Shown: piece after piece, positions 9,875-20,800 of the stretch
How the letters are laid out: each line of letters starts with the position of its first letter
Numbering within the stretch: the first letter of the stretch is position 1
Source of the DNA: Caecitellus pseudoparvulus
Lineage: Eukaryota; Bigyra: Bicosoecida
DNA: 33,466 nucleotides
Reading direction: 5' to 3'
NCBI GenBank assembly: GCA_965644315.1
Contig: CBFFRQ010000151.1
Span: 1-33,466, forward strand
The notes under the pieces: model-generated
What the model was told of the DNA's origin: nothing
Database searches by the model: none
The model's input: the letters and a program-made list of their open reading frames with translations, nothing else
Made by a program: the position numbers and the translations under genes

Positions 9875-11812
9875 TTTTGTCCAGCACACGAAATCGGCAA
9901 AATCCTATGGAAACGAGGCAAGACCTACCCAGAGAGCTTGAAGTGTGTAGCGCCTGCAAACTTGGTTGACACCAACAACGGTAGCGCAGCGGCGCTTTCG
10001 CTGACATGTGTGGGAACTGCCACACAGGCCAGCACCAGCGGCTTTGATTTGCTCTCTCGAGCGGAGTACCGCGTGACACTCATCGCATATGACGAGGACG
10101 GAGCGCTACTGGGTGCGGAGCACACCTCCTTCACCCCAGACGAGACAGCGGCGACCTTCGACGGCACAGCGGCAGTGACAGACGGGCAGCTGGTGGGTGG
10201 CATGTGCTACGCGTCCTCCACCAGCGCTGTAGCCTTGTCCTGGGCGCCGTTCCTGGACGCTGAGGGCGATGCTGCCTACTCAGCCGCCCTTGCCACGTCG
10301 CCTTTCGGGGAGCAGGTGCAGGGGTATTCCACACCCCTCTCCAGCCCAGCTGCCTCCTGGACTGGCCTGCACCTGGTCACTGGCACCAAGTACTACATGT
10401 CCGTGATTGGCACCAACGAAGCTGGTCTGCGCACAGTGTTCTCCAAGCCCGTCGTCGTGGACATCACCCCGCCAGACATCGGCAGCGTGCACTTCCTGGA
10501 CGCCACTGGCAGCAAAGTGTCCCTGCTGAGCGATGCGGCACAGGTCACGTGTGGCTGGGCAGGTGTCCAAGACGCCCAGGCATCAGTGCTGGGCATTGAA
10601 GTGCAGCTGGTGGAGGTGACGGCGGGCGGGACCGGCCCCATCGTGCTGCTGTCCAGTGTGCTGTCCCTGGGACCAGGTGAGGCCCAAGCCACCTTGAACC
10701 CCAGGAGCGATGGGGTGCCGGACCCCCTCCCTGAAGCCTGGTTCTTGGCCTGCAGGGCCAAGGCGACCAACGCAGCAGGCCTGGCACGCCGAGCACTGGG
10801 TCGCCCTGCACCCTTGGTCACAAGTGGGCCCACTGCCGGCATCGTACGCGATGGCGCACGACTGGGCGGCGACGTGGACTTTTCCGCTGACTGCAGCCAG
10901 GCGGCTGCGAAGTGGGACACCTTCGTGGACCCCTCCGGCATTGCAACGTACGAGGTCGCGCTGGGCAGCGCGGCAGGGCTGGATGACGTCATGCCCTGGA
11001 CAGTCGTGGCGCAGCGCAAGGCATGGGCTGCGACAGGGTTGGTGCTGACCCCTGGAAGCACTGTGTATACCAGTGTTCGTGCCACAAACATGGGGGGACA
11101 CGCCAGCGTCGCCTCCTCCGACGGCTTTGCATGCGACTAGACGCTGCCTTCCCTGGCCGGCGCGAGTGCACAGACCCTGTTGCTGACGGCGTTCGGGATC
11201 GGGGATCCTGCGGGGCGCGGCACTTGCACCTGTGCCGACCCCAGTGCTGCGCTTGTGCCCGACTTCACGCACGGTGGCGGCGTGTGCCAGTGTGGGCCGG
11301 GCTTCGTCCTGAACTCAACGAGCATGCCTCCTCCCAACAAGCTCAGTACCCTCCCTGCTCCAGCGCTGGTGGGAGCCGCTGGATGCCATGACGAGTGCGA
11401 AGAGCACGTATGGATATGTACCTCTTTCCACCCATGCACTGTTGTGCTGCCTGTTGTGTGGCACGAACCAGGAGCTTGCTCTTTCAAGCGCTGCCATTCC
11501 TCGCAGATCCGACGCTGGCCAAGTCAAGGTGGTGTTGGGAAGTTCCTCGACGCAAACCTGAGGAGCGACGTGCTGCGTTTTGGAGGTGTCCACTATGGCC
11601 TTGCTGCGGGTCGCCGCTGGGCTGTGTTGTCACGGGTGTTGCATGAGCCAGCCCAGGGTGTGATATCCACACCAACCTGTCTCTCTCTCACACAGTGCTC
11701 TTGCGATGTCGGAGGGGGGTGCGCAGTATGCAAGGGAAGAGGGGCTGGAACGGAGATTGACGGCACCCTCTGGAACCTAGACACGGCGGGGAGTCTCGCA
11801 GGCCAAGTATGA
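9875..11812 (+). pseudogene. FN3/EGF-like surface-protein fragment
   Basis: This is a long open frame (no ATG seen, so probably a 5'-truncated gene) with repeated beta-sandwich modules. Signatures are SWAPF, LVTGTKYYMSVIGTNEAGL, VVVDITPPDIG and later LTPGSTVYTSVRATN. They are typical of large extracellular FN3/Ig-like repeat proteins in protists. The module end GFACD is followed by an in-frame TAG (11138-11140). The same frame then stays open and reads a Cys-rich EGF-like segment (GTCTCADP, GGGVCQCGPGF). A likely intron at 11408-11695 joins EEH to CSCDVGGGCAVC in phase 0, with the stop at 11810-11812. The family would be secreted or membrane-anchored, but no signal peptide or TM helix is present. 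The lost start and internal TAG suggest a subtelomeric gene remnant; readthrough is possible but unlikely. Confidence 0.5.
11408..11695 (+). other. Predicted spliceosomal intron in FN3/EGF-like gene
   Basis: Donor CAC|GTATGG. The acceptor has a strong pyrimidine tract, CTCTCTCTCACACAG. Both ends are phase 0 in the same frame, and removal brings two Cys-rich stretches together. Confidence 0.45.
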
Positions 11813-12142
11813 CCGCCAGGCATAGCGTGGTGTGTGCCGGGGGATGGAGCTGGCATCAGCGTTTCGAGCATGAAACGTCGTTTCACAAGCTCCTGGCTCG
11901 GAGGCAGTTTGCGCATTTGCACACTTTTCTCACCAAGAACTACATGCACTTTCTACGTCATAGCAAAACGTAACTAGCTCAACCCTCAAGTGACGCAGGC
12001 AAGCTCAGCCCTGCGCTTCGAAGAGCTGTGCAAGTTCTGCGAAGTGCTGGGGCGCAGGTGTCAGCACAAGCCAACACCGACTCCAAGTTCCCGTCGAGCG
12101 CCGGTGCACCTAACACAACTGGTCTACCATACGTTCTCAAGC
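11813..12142. other. Intergenic, probable promoter/5' UTR of the Crinkler/RHS-like gene
   Basis: No gene is seen. The frame of the next exon is open from about 11990, and TGACGCAG at 11991-11998 matches the acceptor used at 12601-12608, so an upstream non-coding exon and 5'-UTR intron are possible. Confidence 0.35.
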
Positions 12143-15100
12143 ATGCTCTTGAATTCTCGCTCAGCTCTAGCTACGGCTGGCAGGGCACTCAGAGGTGCCG
12201 CCGCCATTGTTTGGCGTGGTGGCGTTTCGTCTGGCAGCGTTTTCATGCCCACTGCCTGTGTTGAGTACACCTCCTCTGCGGAGCACGCCCTGGAAGCCAT
12301 GACAGGCAGTGTTCCGCGACGAGAGTACGCGTCTTGTACAAGGGCGTGGCGCGCGTGGCCGGGCGTGGGAGTAGCACGCTTCAGCAGCACGGCGATGCTG
12401 CCTGAGCCTGACATTGTGCTTACGGCGATGAAAACGCCGGCCGTGCGTGAGCCTGGAGGTCTTCATGCAACCCTGGGTCATCTTGGATTGGAGGAGGCCG
12501 TGAGGTATCTGCCCCCTGAGCTGCCTCGGGTAGGTGCTGCGCGTTTTGTCACGTACTCCTCACAAGTCTTCGCAAGCACTGCCACACTCTTCTTTTCGTT
12601 TGACGCAGGGGTCCTTCCCCGAAACTGCAACAGCCCTGGCGCTGGCTTGCCCTGCACTGCGAGGTTTGCTGCGGGACTTGGATGAGCAGGCTTGGGAGGC
12701 TGCAGCGCGAGAGATGGTGCAGGGCATGGAGAAGCTGTTGTTCGTGCCCGCAAAGGAAATCAACAGTAGCTCCCTCCAAGGCATGTTCAATGTGAAAACA
12801 CAAAGTAATCAGCGGCTATTGTATGGGCTGCTTTCGGATCAAATGAAGCGTGCTGTAGTTGCTGCAGACGCCGCAGCTGCCGCCGCCAAGAAGAGAGCCG
12901 AGGAGAAGGAGGCTGCCGCCAAGAAGAGAGCAGAGGAGAAGGAGGCTGCCGCGAAGAAGAGAGCCGAAGACGAGGCCACGTGGGCTTCCGCGCTGTCCTC
13001 TGCAGGTGTCTCGAATACGGTGTTTCCGCTGCGGGAAGTTCTGCTCGACAGTGCGGCTGGGCAGGAGTTCGTGCCAGAGACCAGCCACCGCCAGGCGTTG
13101 CGGCATGTGCTGGGTTGGAAGCTTGGCCTCGGGGAAGCGATGCTGGAAGGAAAGAAGGAAGTATTGGATTGGTTTGAGAGGGCCAAGGCTGCACTGCAGA
13201 GGGAGCACGTGGGACGAGCGGGCGATGCAGGTGGTGCAGCAGGAAGCGAAGGCGCGTCGCAGCACGCCATGGACATCACTGGATTGAACCCTGTGATTGA
13301 CAAAAACGGGGAGGTTGTGGCTTTTGCAACAAGGTTCCTTCCACCTGTGGGCAGCGAAGCTCTCGAGCCGAAAGACTTCCAGCAAGAGTATGGCATCTGC
13401 GTGGCGGCAGACGAGGAGGCAGCGCCGTCCTTGTTCCCGCTGACGCATGGGCCAAGCGCACGAGACTTTGTTCACATTTGCACCGTGCGGCCCCGTCTAG
13501 ACGGTACGCTGGAGCAGCTGCCGCGAGAAGCAGTCCGCACTGTGAGTATCGTGTGGACGCCAGAGCGCATTGCTTTCCTCGCAAGCTGCGCGGAAGCGCT
13601 GAAGAGAAAGCGCCCAGGTCATTTGTTGACAGGGGTGCATGGATGCGGGAAGAGCACCACTCTGGCAGCGCTGGTCAGCATCGCGGCTGTGGGCGCTGGG
13701 GCTGACGTGCTGTATGTACGGGATGGCGGTGCTTTTGTTGGCAGTGAAGTTGACACACTGCTGCAAGGACTAAGCACGAGCGCAGGGGACAATCTGAGCG
13801 GCGATGTGCTGCATGACCGCATGTGGCCGCTGCTGGGCCCTCAGGAACTGCCTCCAAGGGTATTCATGAATGCCATGACCAAGTTGTTCGGTGTCGCGAG
13901 CCAACATGGGCCCCGAAAGAGTCGCCGCTTGGTTGTGGTGGATGAGGTGAACAATTTGTACCGAAAGGTGAAGGATGCAAAGCCATTAACTTTGCAAGAG
14001 AAGCTTCGAGATTGGTGCGATTGGTCCGGCTTTAATCAAGCAGTGGGTACGATGCGTGTGCTGGCAAGCTCCCCAGACACAATTTTAGGGGAAACGATCA
14101 AGAGCCAATTTTCGGAGGTTTTCTACGAGCTGGGGCCAACCACGACAAAGACCATGATGGCAGTGCTCTTCAGTGGGGTCGATGCAGAGCTGTCGCTGCC
14201 AAGCGCAGGGCACGCTGGAGTGGGCGGTGGGCCTGCGATTCCAACGGAGCATGAGGTGTGGGAAATGCTGCAGTACCTTGGCAATGTGCCACGCTTTATT
14301 CGGCAGTACTGTGACGATTTGAAGCGCATGGGGCACAAAGATGCCCTACAGCGAACTTTTTACAAGCTATCGGGTGAGCTCCGGAGGCGCCTCGAGCGAC
14401 AGCTTCGTGACAACAGCACAGAGGTGACGCTTACCTGGTCCACCATTGCGGCAGCGACCTGGGGATTGCACATGGGGGATGCACTTGATGGGCTGGTGAA
14501 TGCTTCCATGGTGTCTCGGGTTAATGTTGCAGACGAAGAGGTGGCAAATAACGCTGTGTTTGTGTCGTTGGCCGCAAGGCATGCCCTCCTGCAGGTGTTG
14601 CTGTCACGTACTTATGGGAGGACGGATGGGCAGCGATTGTCGAAACTGTTGGGAGGGGTTCATTCCACGGAGAGTGAATTTGAGAGCGACATTGTCGCAC
14701 TCTTGTCGTTGGGTGCGTGCGGACACCGTGCTTTGGCGGTGGGCCAAGCATTTCTTCCTGAGAATGTGAAGCAACTCATGGAGTACCCTCAGAACGAGAA
14801 CTCCCTGGACTTGGTGAAGGTGGTGTCGCCTGCATCGGTCACGAACGGTCCTCGTTTGTCACAGCTGATGAGAGTCTTGGGACTGAAGGAGGCGGATGCG
14901 CCACGAGTTGGCGAAGTTCCCCCAAGCCAGCTCGCGCTGGACAGCTCTGTGGTGCCGGCAGATGTGTTGTCATCCTTGCACGGCATGAAGGCAGGTGATG
15001 CATGGGTGATCCAGACGTGGAAGAACAGCCCTGGCGTGGACGCTTTGCTGGTGCATCATGACAAAGAGGTCAAACACGCCGTGTTCGTAGAGGTAACTTC

Positions 15101-15710
15101 CTCCAACCTGTACGCCCACGCATCAGGAAAGGGAAAACCCTCAGATGTGCCCCCTGGCTTGCGCGACATTGCACAGGTGGCGCTCTCAAAACGGTCACAC
15201 CTCGAGGCTATCAAGGGTGGAAACGTGAGATTGTTGCACACTGGCGGCAGCGAAAACGCGCCCGCATCAGACGCTGGGGATGAAGAGGGCTCTGAGGGGG
15301 GCATGTCTGTTGTGAACTCCTGGTTAGAACTGCTGAAGGCAGACGTGCGGGTTAAGGCAGAGCAAGTATCCGTTGGCGGTGTAAGTGGTGCTAGGCAAGG
15401 AGCTGGCGGCAAGAAGGGCAGCGTTGTTGACAAGTACAGGAAGCTCAGGGTGACGGCAGAGCCAGTGGATGGAGTTAGCAAGCCAGAGTGGCGGGTGCAC
15501 ATGCTGTACGTCACTAACACAGGCCTTGTAGACAACGAGCGGTACTTGAACCAATGCGCGAAGTACCTTGACTCCCCGCTGGTGCATGCGATGGTGGGTA
15601 GCGACTTCGTGCCTGTGCCTGCGCCAACTGCTGAGAAAATCACGGTGTTTCCAGATGTGTTTGACTCTGACTCAAGTGATGCCGGTGAACCAAGTGAACC
15701 CATTGGCTGA
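12143..15710 (+). CDS. Crinkler/RHS-like P-loop ATPase-nuclease protein
   Basis: Two exons (12143-12529 and 12609-15710) encode about 1162 residues. The chosen ATG gives an Arg/Ala/Ser-rich, acid-free start (MLLNSRSALATAGRALRGAA) that looks like a mitochondrial presequence. Residues about 220-252 are three 11-residue AAAKKRAEEKE repeats, probably coiled coil. Walker A is at about 471-479 (GVHGCGKST) and Walker B at about 570-575 (LVVVDE). An all-helical region follows (PRFIRQYCDDL). Near the C terminus, D940 (GVDALLV) and E957 (VFVEVT) fit a PD-(D/E)XK nuclease core in which Thr replaces the usual Lys. A P-loop ATPase followed by a REase-like domain is the layout of Crinkler and trypanosome retrotransposon-hot-spot (RHS) proteins. 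The usual Crinkler LFLAK header is absent. No breaks are seen apart from the intron. Its role, whether effector, element control or conflict, is unknown. Confidence 0.65.
12530..12608 (+). other. 79-bp spliceosomal intron
   Basis: Donor CGG|GTAGGT, acceptor TTTGACGCAG|GGG. Both ends are phase 0. Splicing joins the frame-2 exon ending LPPELPR to the frame-3 exon starting GSFPETATAL, which explains why neither frame alone has a satisfactory start and end. Confidence 0.75.
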
Positions 15711-16322
15711 AGTGACTGAGGTGTGTAAATGCCTCTCGGCAAGGCTTCCATGTGCCAGACAAAAGACTGCCAAGGAGCGTGGCTTGCATAGTTTTCGCCC
15801 CGCGATATTTCTTGCCAGGTTTGTGGAGGTTTGCTTGGCAGGACGGTGCCTTCCCATATCGAGGCTTGGGCGCCATTGGAGCTCATCAAACAATCAAGTC
15901 GCGAGACACCCACAAGCTGTGAGACGACAATGAACTCGCGAAAAAAATTTCACCCGTGGGACGCTTTGCCTTCTTCAACAGTGCTCTGCAGCGGCAAGCG
16001 CTGCGGTTGTGATTTAGCAACCAACGATTTTGTGCAGCCTGGCGCTGAGAGGGGCAGGAGCAAGAGAATTAGACCCGTAAGCCTGAGCCCTTCTATGTTA
16101 TTTTTGACCAGGAAGTCTCATTCGTGCCGTCACTCAGCGACAGGCAGCCAGGGGGCCGTGCAGTGCGGCAAACCGTGCTGCGGAAATCGGTTGTGTTTGC
16201 CATGCATGCCGGCGTCAATTCTGGAGAAGCTGGCCCAAGGTGGGGGTGGTTTTTGAAGCCAGAGGATTAACACCATAGATACATAGTCTACTTTGAAGTG
16301 TGAAGGCTGAAAATCTTCCCTG
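15711..16322. other. Intergenic, nothing recognised
   Basis: This is the 3' flank of the ATPase-nuclease gene and the presumed promoter of the WD40-like gene. I see no gene or repeat. Confidence 0.5.
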
Positions 16323-17492
16323 ATGCCGCTGTTGCGTGGGAAGTTCGCCGCTGCCGTGGAGAAGGCTAGCAGGTGTGGCGCTGGCGGCATACTGACCAAG
16401 TTGCAGGCAGGTGAGCATATCCTCATCGCTACCTGCTCATGGCAGGATGTACGCTTTTATTGGGTCTTTCTCCTGCCTATCCTGCCGCCATTGACAAGTG
16501 AGTGCTGTTCGAGAGGTGTTGGTGTTTGGATTTCTTGAGTGTGCCTGTGGAGGAAGTGGGAGTGCCTGCACGCCTGCGGGCTTTGTGTGAAGCCATCGAC
16601 TTCACCATGGGCCATGTTCGACATTCACGGCATTGCAACGTCAATGGCTGACGATGAGCACTGCGGCGGCAGCGTTGTGCCACACCTCATCGTGCCGCAC
16701 CCGATGTGGTCTGTGGCCACTCTGGAAGGCACCACTGCCGCCGCCTTCATCCGTACCTCGTCTTGGGATGAGGAGCACGCCTGTTTGCGCCTCGTTACAG
16801 GCAACTCCCGAGGCTCTGTGCGCGTGTGGCAGGTGAATGCCGGCCTGCAAGACATCCAAGAGCTGGGCCACGGCGTGCAGACAGAGGGCGAAGCAGTCAA
16901 GTCTCTGTGCCGTGCTGAGCGGGAGACGTATGAGGCGCGGTCAGCGGCTCTGGTGGGCATTGGCAAGGTCGGTGTCTGCGTGTGGGGCATCTCCAACGAC
17001 CATGTGGAGGGCGACTTCGCTCCTCTGGAAGTGCACGATTCGGCCGCAGATGTTGCAGATTCATGCGAGAGCGACTTGCCGGGGTTCTTTGGGGAGATGA
17101 GCATGCCGCCTGGCGAAGGGTACGAGCCCGTTCCCGTCAGGATGGAGAAGCTGGACATCCCGTTGACGGGTGAAGACGGCGATTGCTTCATGGATGCTCG
17201 AACGCTCGTCCAAAGCACGAAGCGAAATCCCACGGAGGAGGAGCCACCCGTTTTCGTGCAGACTGCATCTAAGTCTATTGTGCCGTGGCGACTGACCCAG
17301 CTGGATGCCGAGCCGATGGGCGCCACGACGGAGTGGCTGAAGTCGGCCAAGTTTCAGACTGCAAAGCTGCTTCCAGGGCGCCCGAACAACTTCACAGCGC
17401 ACTGGCCCCTCGTGGATCCAGATACCGGCGACTACGACACGAAGTACTTGCTCACTGCTGGGCTGGAGATCTATGTATTCCACTCCTTTCCT
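16323..17492 (+). pseudogene. WD40-like gene, 3' end lost at a telomere scar
   Basis: One frame reads MPLLRGKF (ATG 16323), then a WD-like strand (HILIATCSWQDVRFYW), an in-frame TGA at 16536, and from the ATG at 16614 a longer stretch. The latter includes the beta-propeller signatures LRLVTGNSRGSVRVWQV and ALVGIGKVGVCVWGI. An intron covering the TGA is plausible (a CAG|GTGAGC donor lies at 16411), so the first part may be exon 1. After about 290 residues the coding sequence runs to YLLTAGLEIYVFHSF and then straight into TTAGGG repeats at 17493. Beyond that it reads retroelement sequence. WD40 propellers are scaffold proteins; the specific function is unknown. The gene is truncated by a former chromosome end, not by a normal stop. 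Confidence 0.5.
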
Positions 17493-17509
17493 TTAGGGTT
17501 AGGGTTAGG
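17493..17509 (+). repeat. Interstitial telomere tract (2.8 x TTAGGG)
   Basis: TTAGGGTTAGGGTTAGG has the same orientation as the terminal telomere. It joins the broken WD40-like gene on its left to the 3' terminus of retroelement E1 on its right. Confidence 0.9.
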
Positions 17510-17874
17510 AATCAATGCATTGCAACCTCTTGTTTTCAACCACACTCACTTCACACTTGCTCCTCGAGAGAAGCGGGCTGCGGCGCTCGCTTGCTCAGTA
17601 CACATATCTTGCACAAAGCATGGTGAGTCACCGTGTGAAATAAGCTTGTTCTTTCAGAACATGGTCATTTAATGTTCTTCGTCGTCATTCAGGCGTTCGG
17701 CGCCTGTTGGGCGAGTTGGGCGCGGGTTTCGGCCTTGGCGTGTTGGGGGGCGCCGCGGCGACCCCGCGCACACCTCGCCACCCCGCGACCCAAAACGGCC
17801 CCGCCGCGCGTTACGACACTGGGAATTTCAGAATAACATCTTAGAATGCACTATCAACCCAAAGCAAGCTTTTA
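17510..17874 (-). other. E1 3' UTR
   Basis: Non-coding and strongly GC-rich in its middle (about 17740-17820). Its last bases before the telomere tract contain the 10-bp palindrome CAATGCATTG, shared with the E2 3' end. Confidence 0.6.
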
Positions 17875-20800
17875 TCACTCACTTTCTTGCTCCTCTGCTG
17901 CGCCACCTCGCCCGGGAGTGAGGTGGCTCGGCATGGTCCAGGCGGCAGGCGTGGCGGCCGTGTAGCGGGCTCGCCGCGCGAGGTCCGCAGCGGGCTGCCC
18001 GCGTTCCACGCCTGCGCCTTGAAGTTGAGCTTCTACCACGTGATCAAACACGGCCCCACAGTACCGGATGCACGTTTTCAGGACTTGCGTCCATCCGGGA
18101 GGTGCGGCGACCGCCTCGTGGGGCCAGTAGAAACTTTTGCCGTCAGCGGCACCCCCAGAATTCGGGAGCAACTTTTGCCGCAAGGGCCCAGCAAATGCCT
18201 CCAGTGCTTCAGAGGCTTTCACTGGGTCTTGGTCCAGTAGATGGGTCGAGTTTCGGACTGGAACACGCAGCCGTTCCATGTGTGGCGCCGTGAGGGCAGC
18301 ACAAGTTGCGTGATCCCAGTCCGCACACTCGGGTGCTCCCGTGGGCCACTGACCACACAGGGCGAGCCGCTTCAGCAACGCCCGGGTGTTCTGGCATGAG
18401 ATACGTGTTCCAGTGTCCAGTTGACAGCCAGCCTGCACCGCTGTGTGCAGGCTTTCTGGAATGGTGACGTATCTCAGGGGTGGGTGCCGGAGGGCCTCGG
18501 CCGTCGGCCGCCTCGGCACAGCGGTTGACTTTGCCGCTTCGTCACAGTCCTGCATGTTCTGCGCTGCCTCTCGGAAGAACGCTAGACGTTCTAGAGATAC
18601 TGAAGGGCAGTCCAGCAGAATGTGGTCTAAAATGAACTCCGCATCGCGTATTTCGGGGTCCAGACAGAGAGGACATGCGATATACGGTGTCAGGGCAGCA
18701 CCCGGATGCAGGAGCTGCTGTGTCTGCAGCATGAACACCTTCGGCAACGGGCTTCTGTCAGGGTGACAGGCAGTCCAGGCGCTACAGGGAACACTTGGAA
18801 TCGGATGCAGTTCCGCGTGTGTTCGCGCTCGGACGTCCAAATGGTGAGGCCTCGGCGAGAGCGTCGGATTCACTCTTTTGTCGCCTATTTCTCCCCGAGG
18901 CGAGTGGCCCGGGTACTCAGCAGGTAGGAACATGGTCTCCCGGTACATGTCTGTTCTTTGCGTCCGTGCAATGAACATGTACGACTCCAGGAGGTCCAAA
19001 CGCTGCCTCAACGTGAGAGTGGCTGGGAAGTCAACGGACCTGTCAAACCTCGCACAGGCCACAGGAACACTCATTGCGACGAACAACTTCGGGCCGTTCT
19101 GGGCCGTGTTCTTGGGCAGCTTTAAGGCCTTTTGGAGAGATCGCATCTCTTCGTGTAGGGCCGTGGTGTCCCGATTTCCGCTCAAATCGTGCCACCTCGC
19201 GGCCATGTCCAGAACGCCGAACACACCTTCGTGGTACCCCAACAGGCGCAACTCAAGTAGGGGTCTGACCGCCCACGGAGTGCCTGTACCGTAAAAGGTG
19301 TGTTTCGAGGCCGCTACGTCTTCCAAAAGGAGGGCCGAAGGGACCATCTCGTCCGGGACGTCCGCGACCATCGTTCGGCCCTGCCACACGCTCACCATCA
19401 GGATCTTGAAAGCAGGCGAATCCACCACAGCCTGCTTAAGTGTCCGGACTATGAAACCAATGCGACTTCGCATCGTGCGCATGTGTGTCAGAGGAATACC
19501 AGCCGCTGCAAGGACCGCGCCGTGTTGGACGCGCATCGGATGAAGCTGAAATCCGAACACGGATTTGTCCAGAACACTGCCAACGGCATTGTCGCACATG
19601 CGGTTGGGCATGAGCGAGTGTTTGCCAGTGATTGCCAGTGTGTAGTCCGCTGCAGCGACCACTGAGGTCCTCAAAAGGCGGTGCGCTGCCGACGGGGCGA
19701 GCCATTCAGCCGCAGAAATCGCCACAGAAGAATGCCCAGCCATGCTCAGGGTGGTTGCGGCATGTCGACAAGTCGCTTTATGCTGTGTGTAAAGCTTGGC
19801 TTGTAACGGTGTTCCTAAGTACTCGTACTCGGCGACGAGAGGAATCCGCTTTCCGTCGACGGTTAGCGCCTGTGACTCCGCAGCAAGGCGTTTCTTCGAT
19901 CTGACGACAAGCATCTGGACTCGGCCCATGCGATAGGAAAGAAGCGGGGATGATCGCATGATCATGATGGCCGACTTGGAGGCGTTGACTCTGAGCCCAA
20001 GCAGCGCCCCGACCCGCCTGACGATGGTGATCGCACGGATCACGGCGTCCGCGCTGTCTACGACGAGTCCCAGGTCGTCTGCGTACAGCGCGTGGCTGAA
20101 TCGGGGTCCAGTGTGGACTGGGTCCCCCTTTGAATGCAGTAGCTTGACCCCCAGTGTCGGTTTTTCCCCCTCTCCCTCCCCGGGAATGTGGTTCAAGGAC
20201 AGCGCACGGGACACCAGGTCGACCGCGATCTTGAATAGAAGGGGCGAGAGGACGCTCCCTTGCGCTACGCCACTGGTCGCATGGATAGCCTCGGTCATGC
20301 CGTGTTCCGTGTCGATGCAGACGCTGGCGTTCTCGATGAAATCCACGAGGAGTCGCCTGGTGGTGCGGTCCAGCGGCAGGTGGTCCAACAGCACGCGCAG
20401 GGCCCTGTGATCAACGGAGTCGAAAGCCTTTCGAAAGTCGATGAAAACGGCAAAAACGGCCAATGGAGGGCTGTTCTTGGGTCTAATGTCCCGGGAACAC
20501 GTCGCGGTCGCTGTTCTCAGTGCTGTTCTTGGTCCTTCGAGCATCGCAAAAACGTGCTCGTGGCACCCGCGGCCTCTGGAGAACCCTGCTTGCTGCGGAG
20601 TGATGAGGCCTTGGACGGCTTGTTCCAGCCTGAATGCAAGAACACTGTTCACCAGCTTGCTCAGCGGGCTCCGGCACACGATCAGCCGGTAGGTCGACGC
20701 GACCCCGGGGGTCTGACCCTTCTTTGCGAGCAGTACTCCCTTGCCGTGGTGCAGCTCCCGTGGCAGGAGACCGTCTTCCTTCACCAGGTGCTGTAGCGTC

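Noticed and set aside
11990-12142. Start of the ATPase-nuclease gene at the upstream GTG/TTG-type open frame
   Set aside because: A eukaryotic gene should start at ATG; the first in-frame ATG is at 12143 and gives a sensible targeting-like N terminus.
12534-12608. Exon 2 frame of the ATPase-nuclease extended upstream to 12534
   Set aside because: That part lies inside a GT-AG intron whose removal joins two frames in phase 0.
16323-16538. A separate 71-aa gene
   Set aside because: It is in the same frame as the following WD40-like sequence and carries a WD-like strand, so an upstream exon is more likely than an independent small gene.
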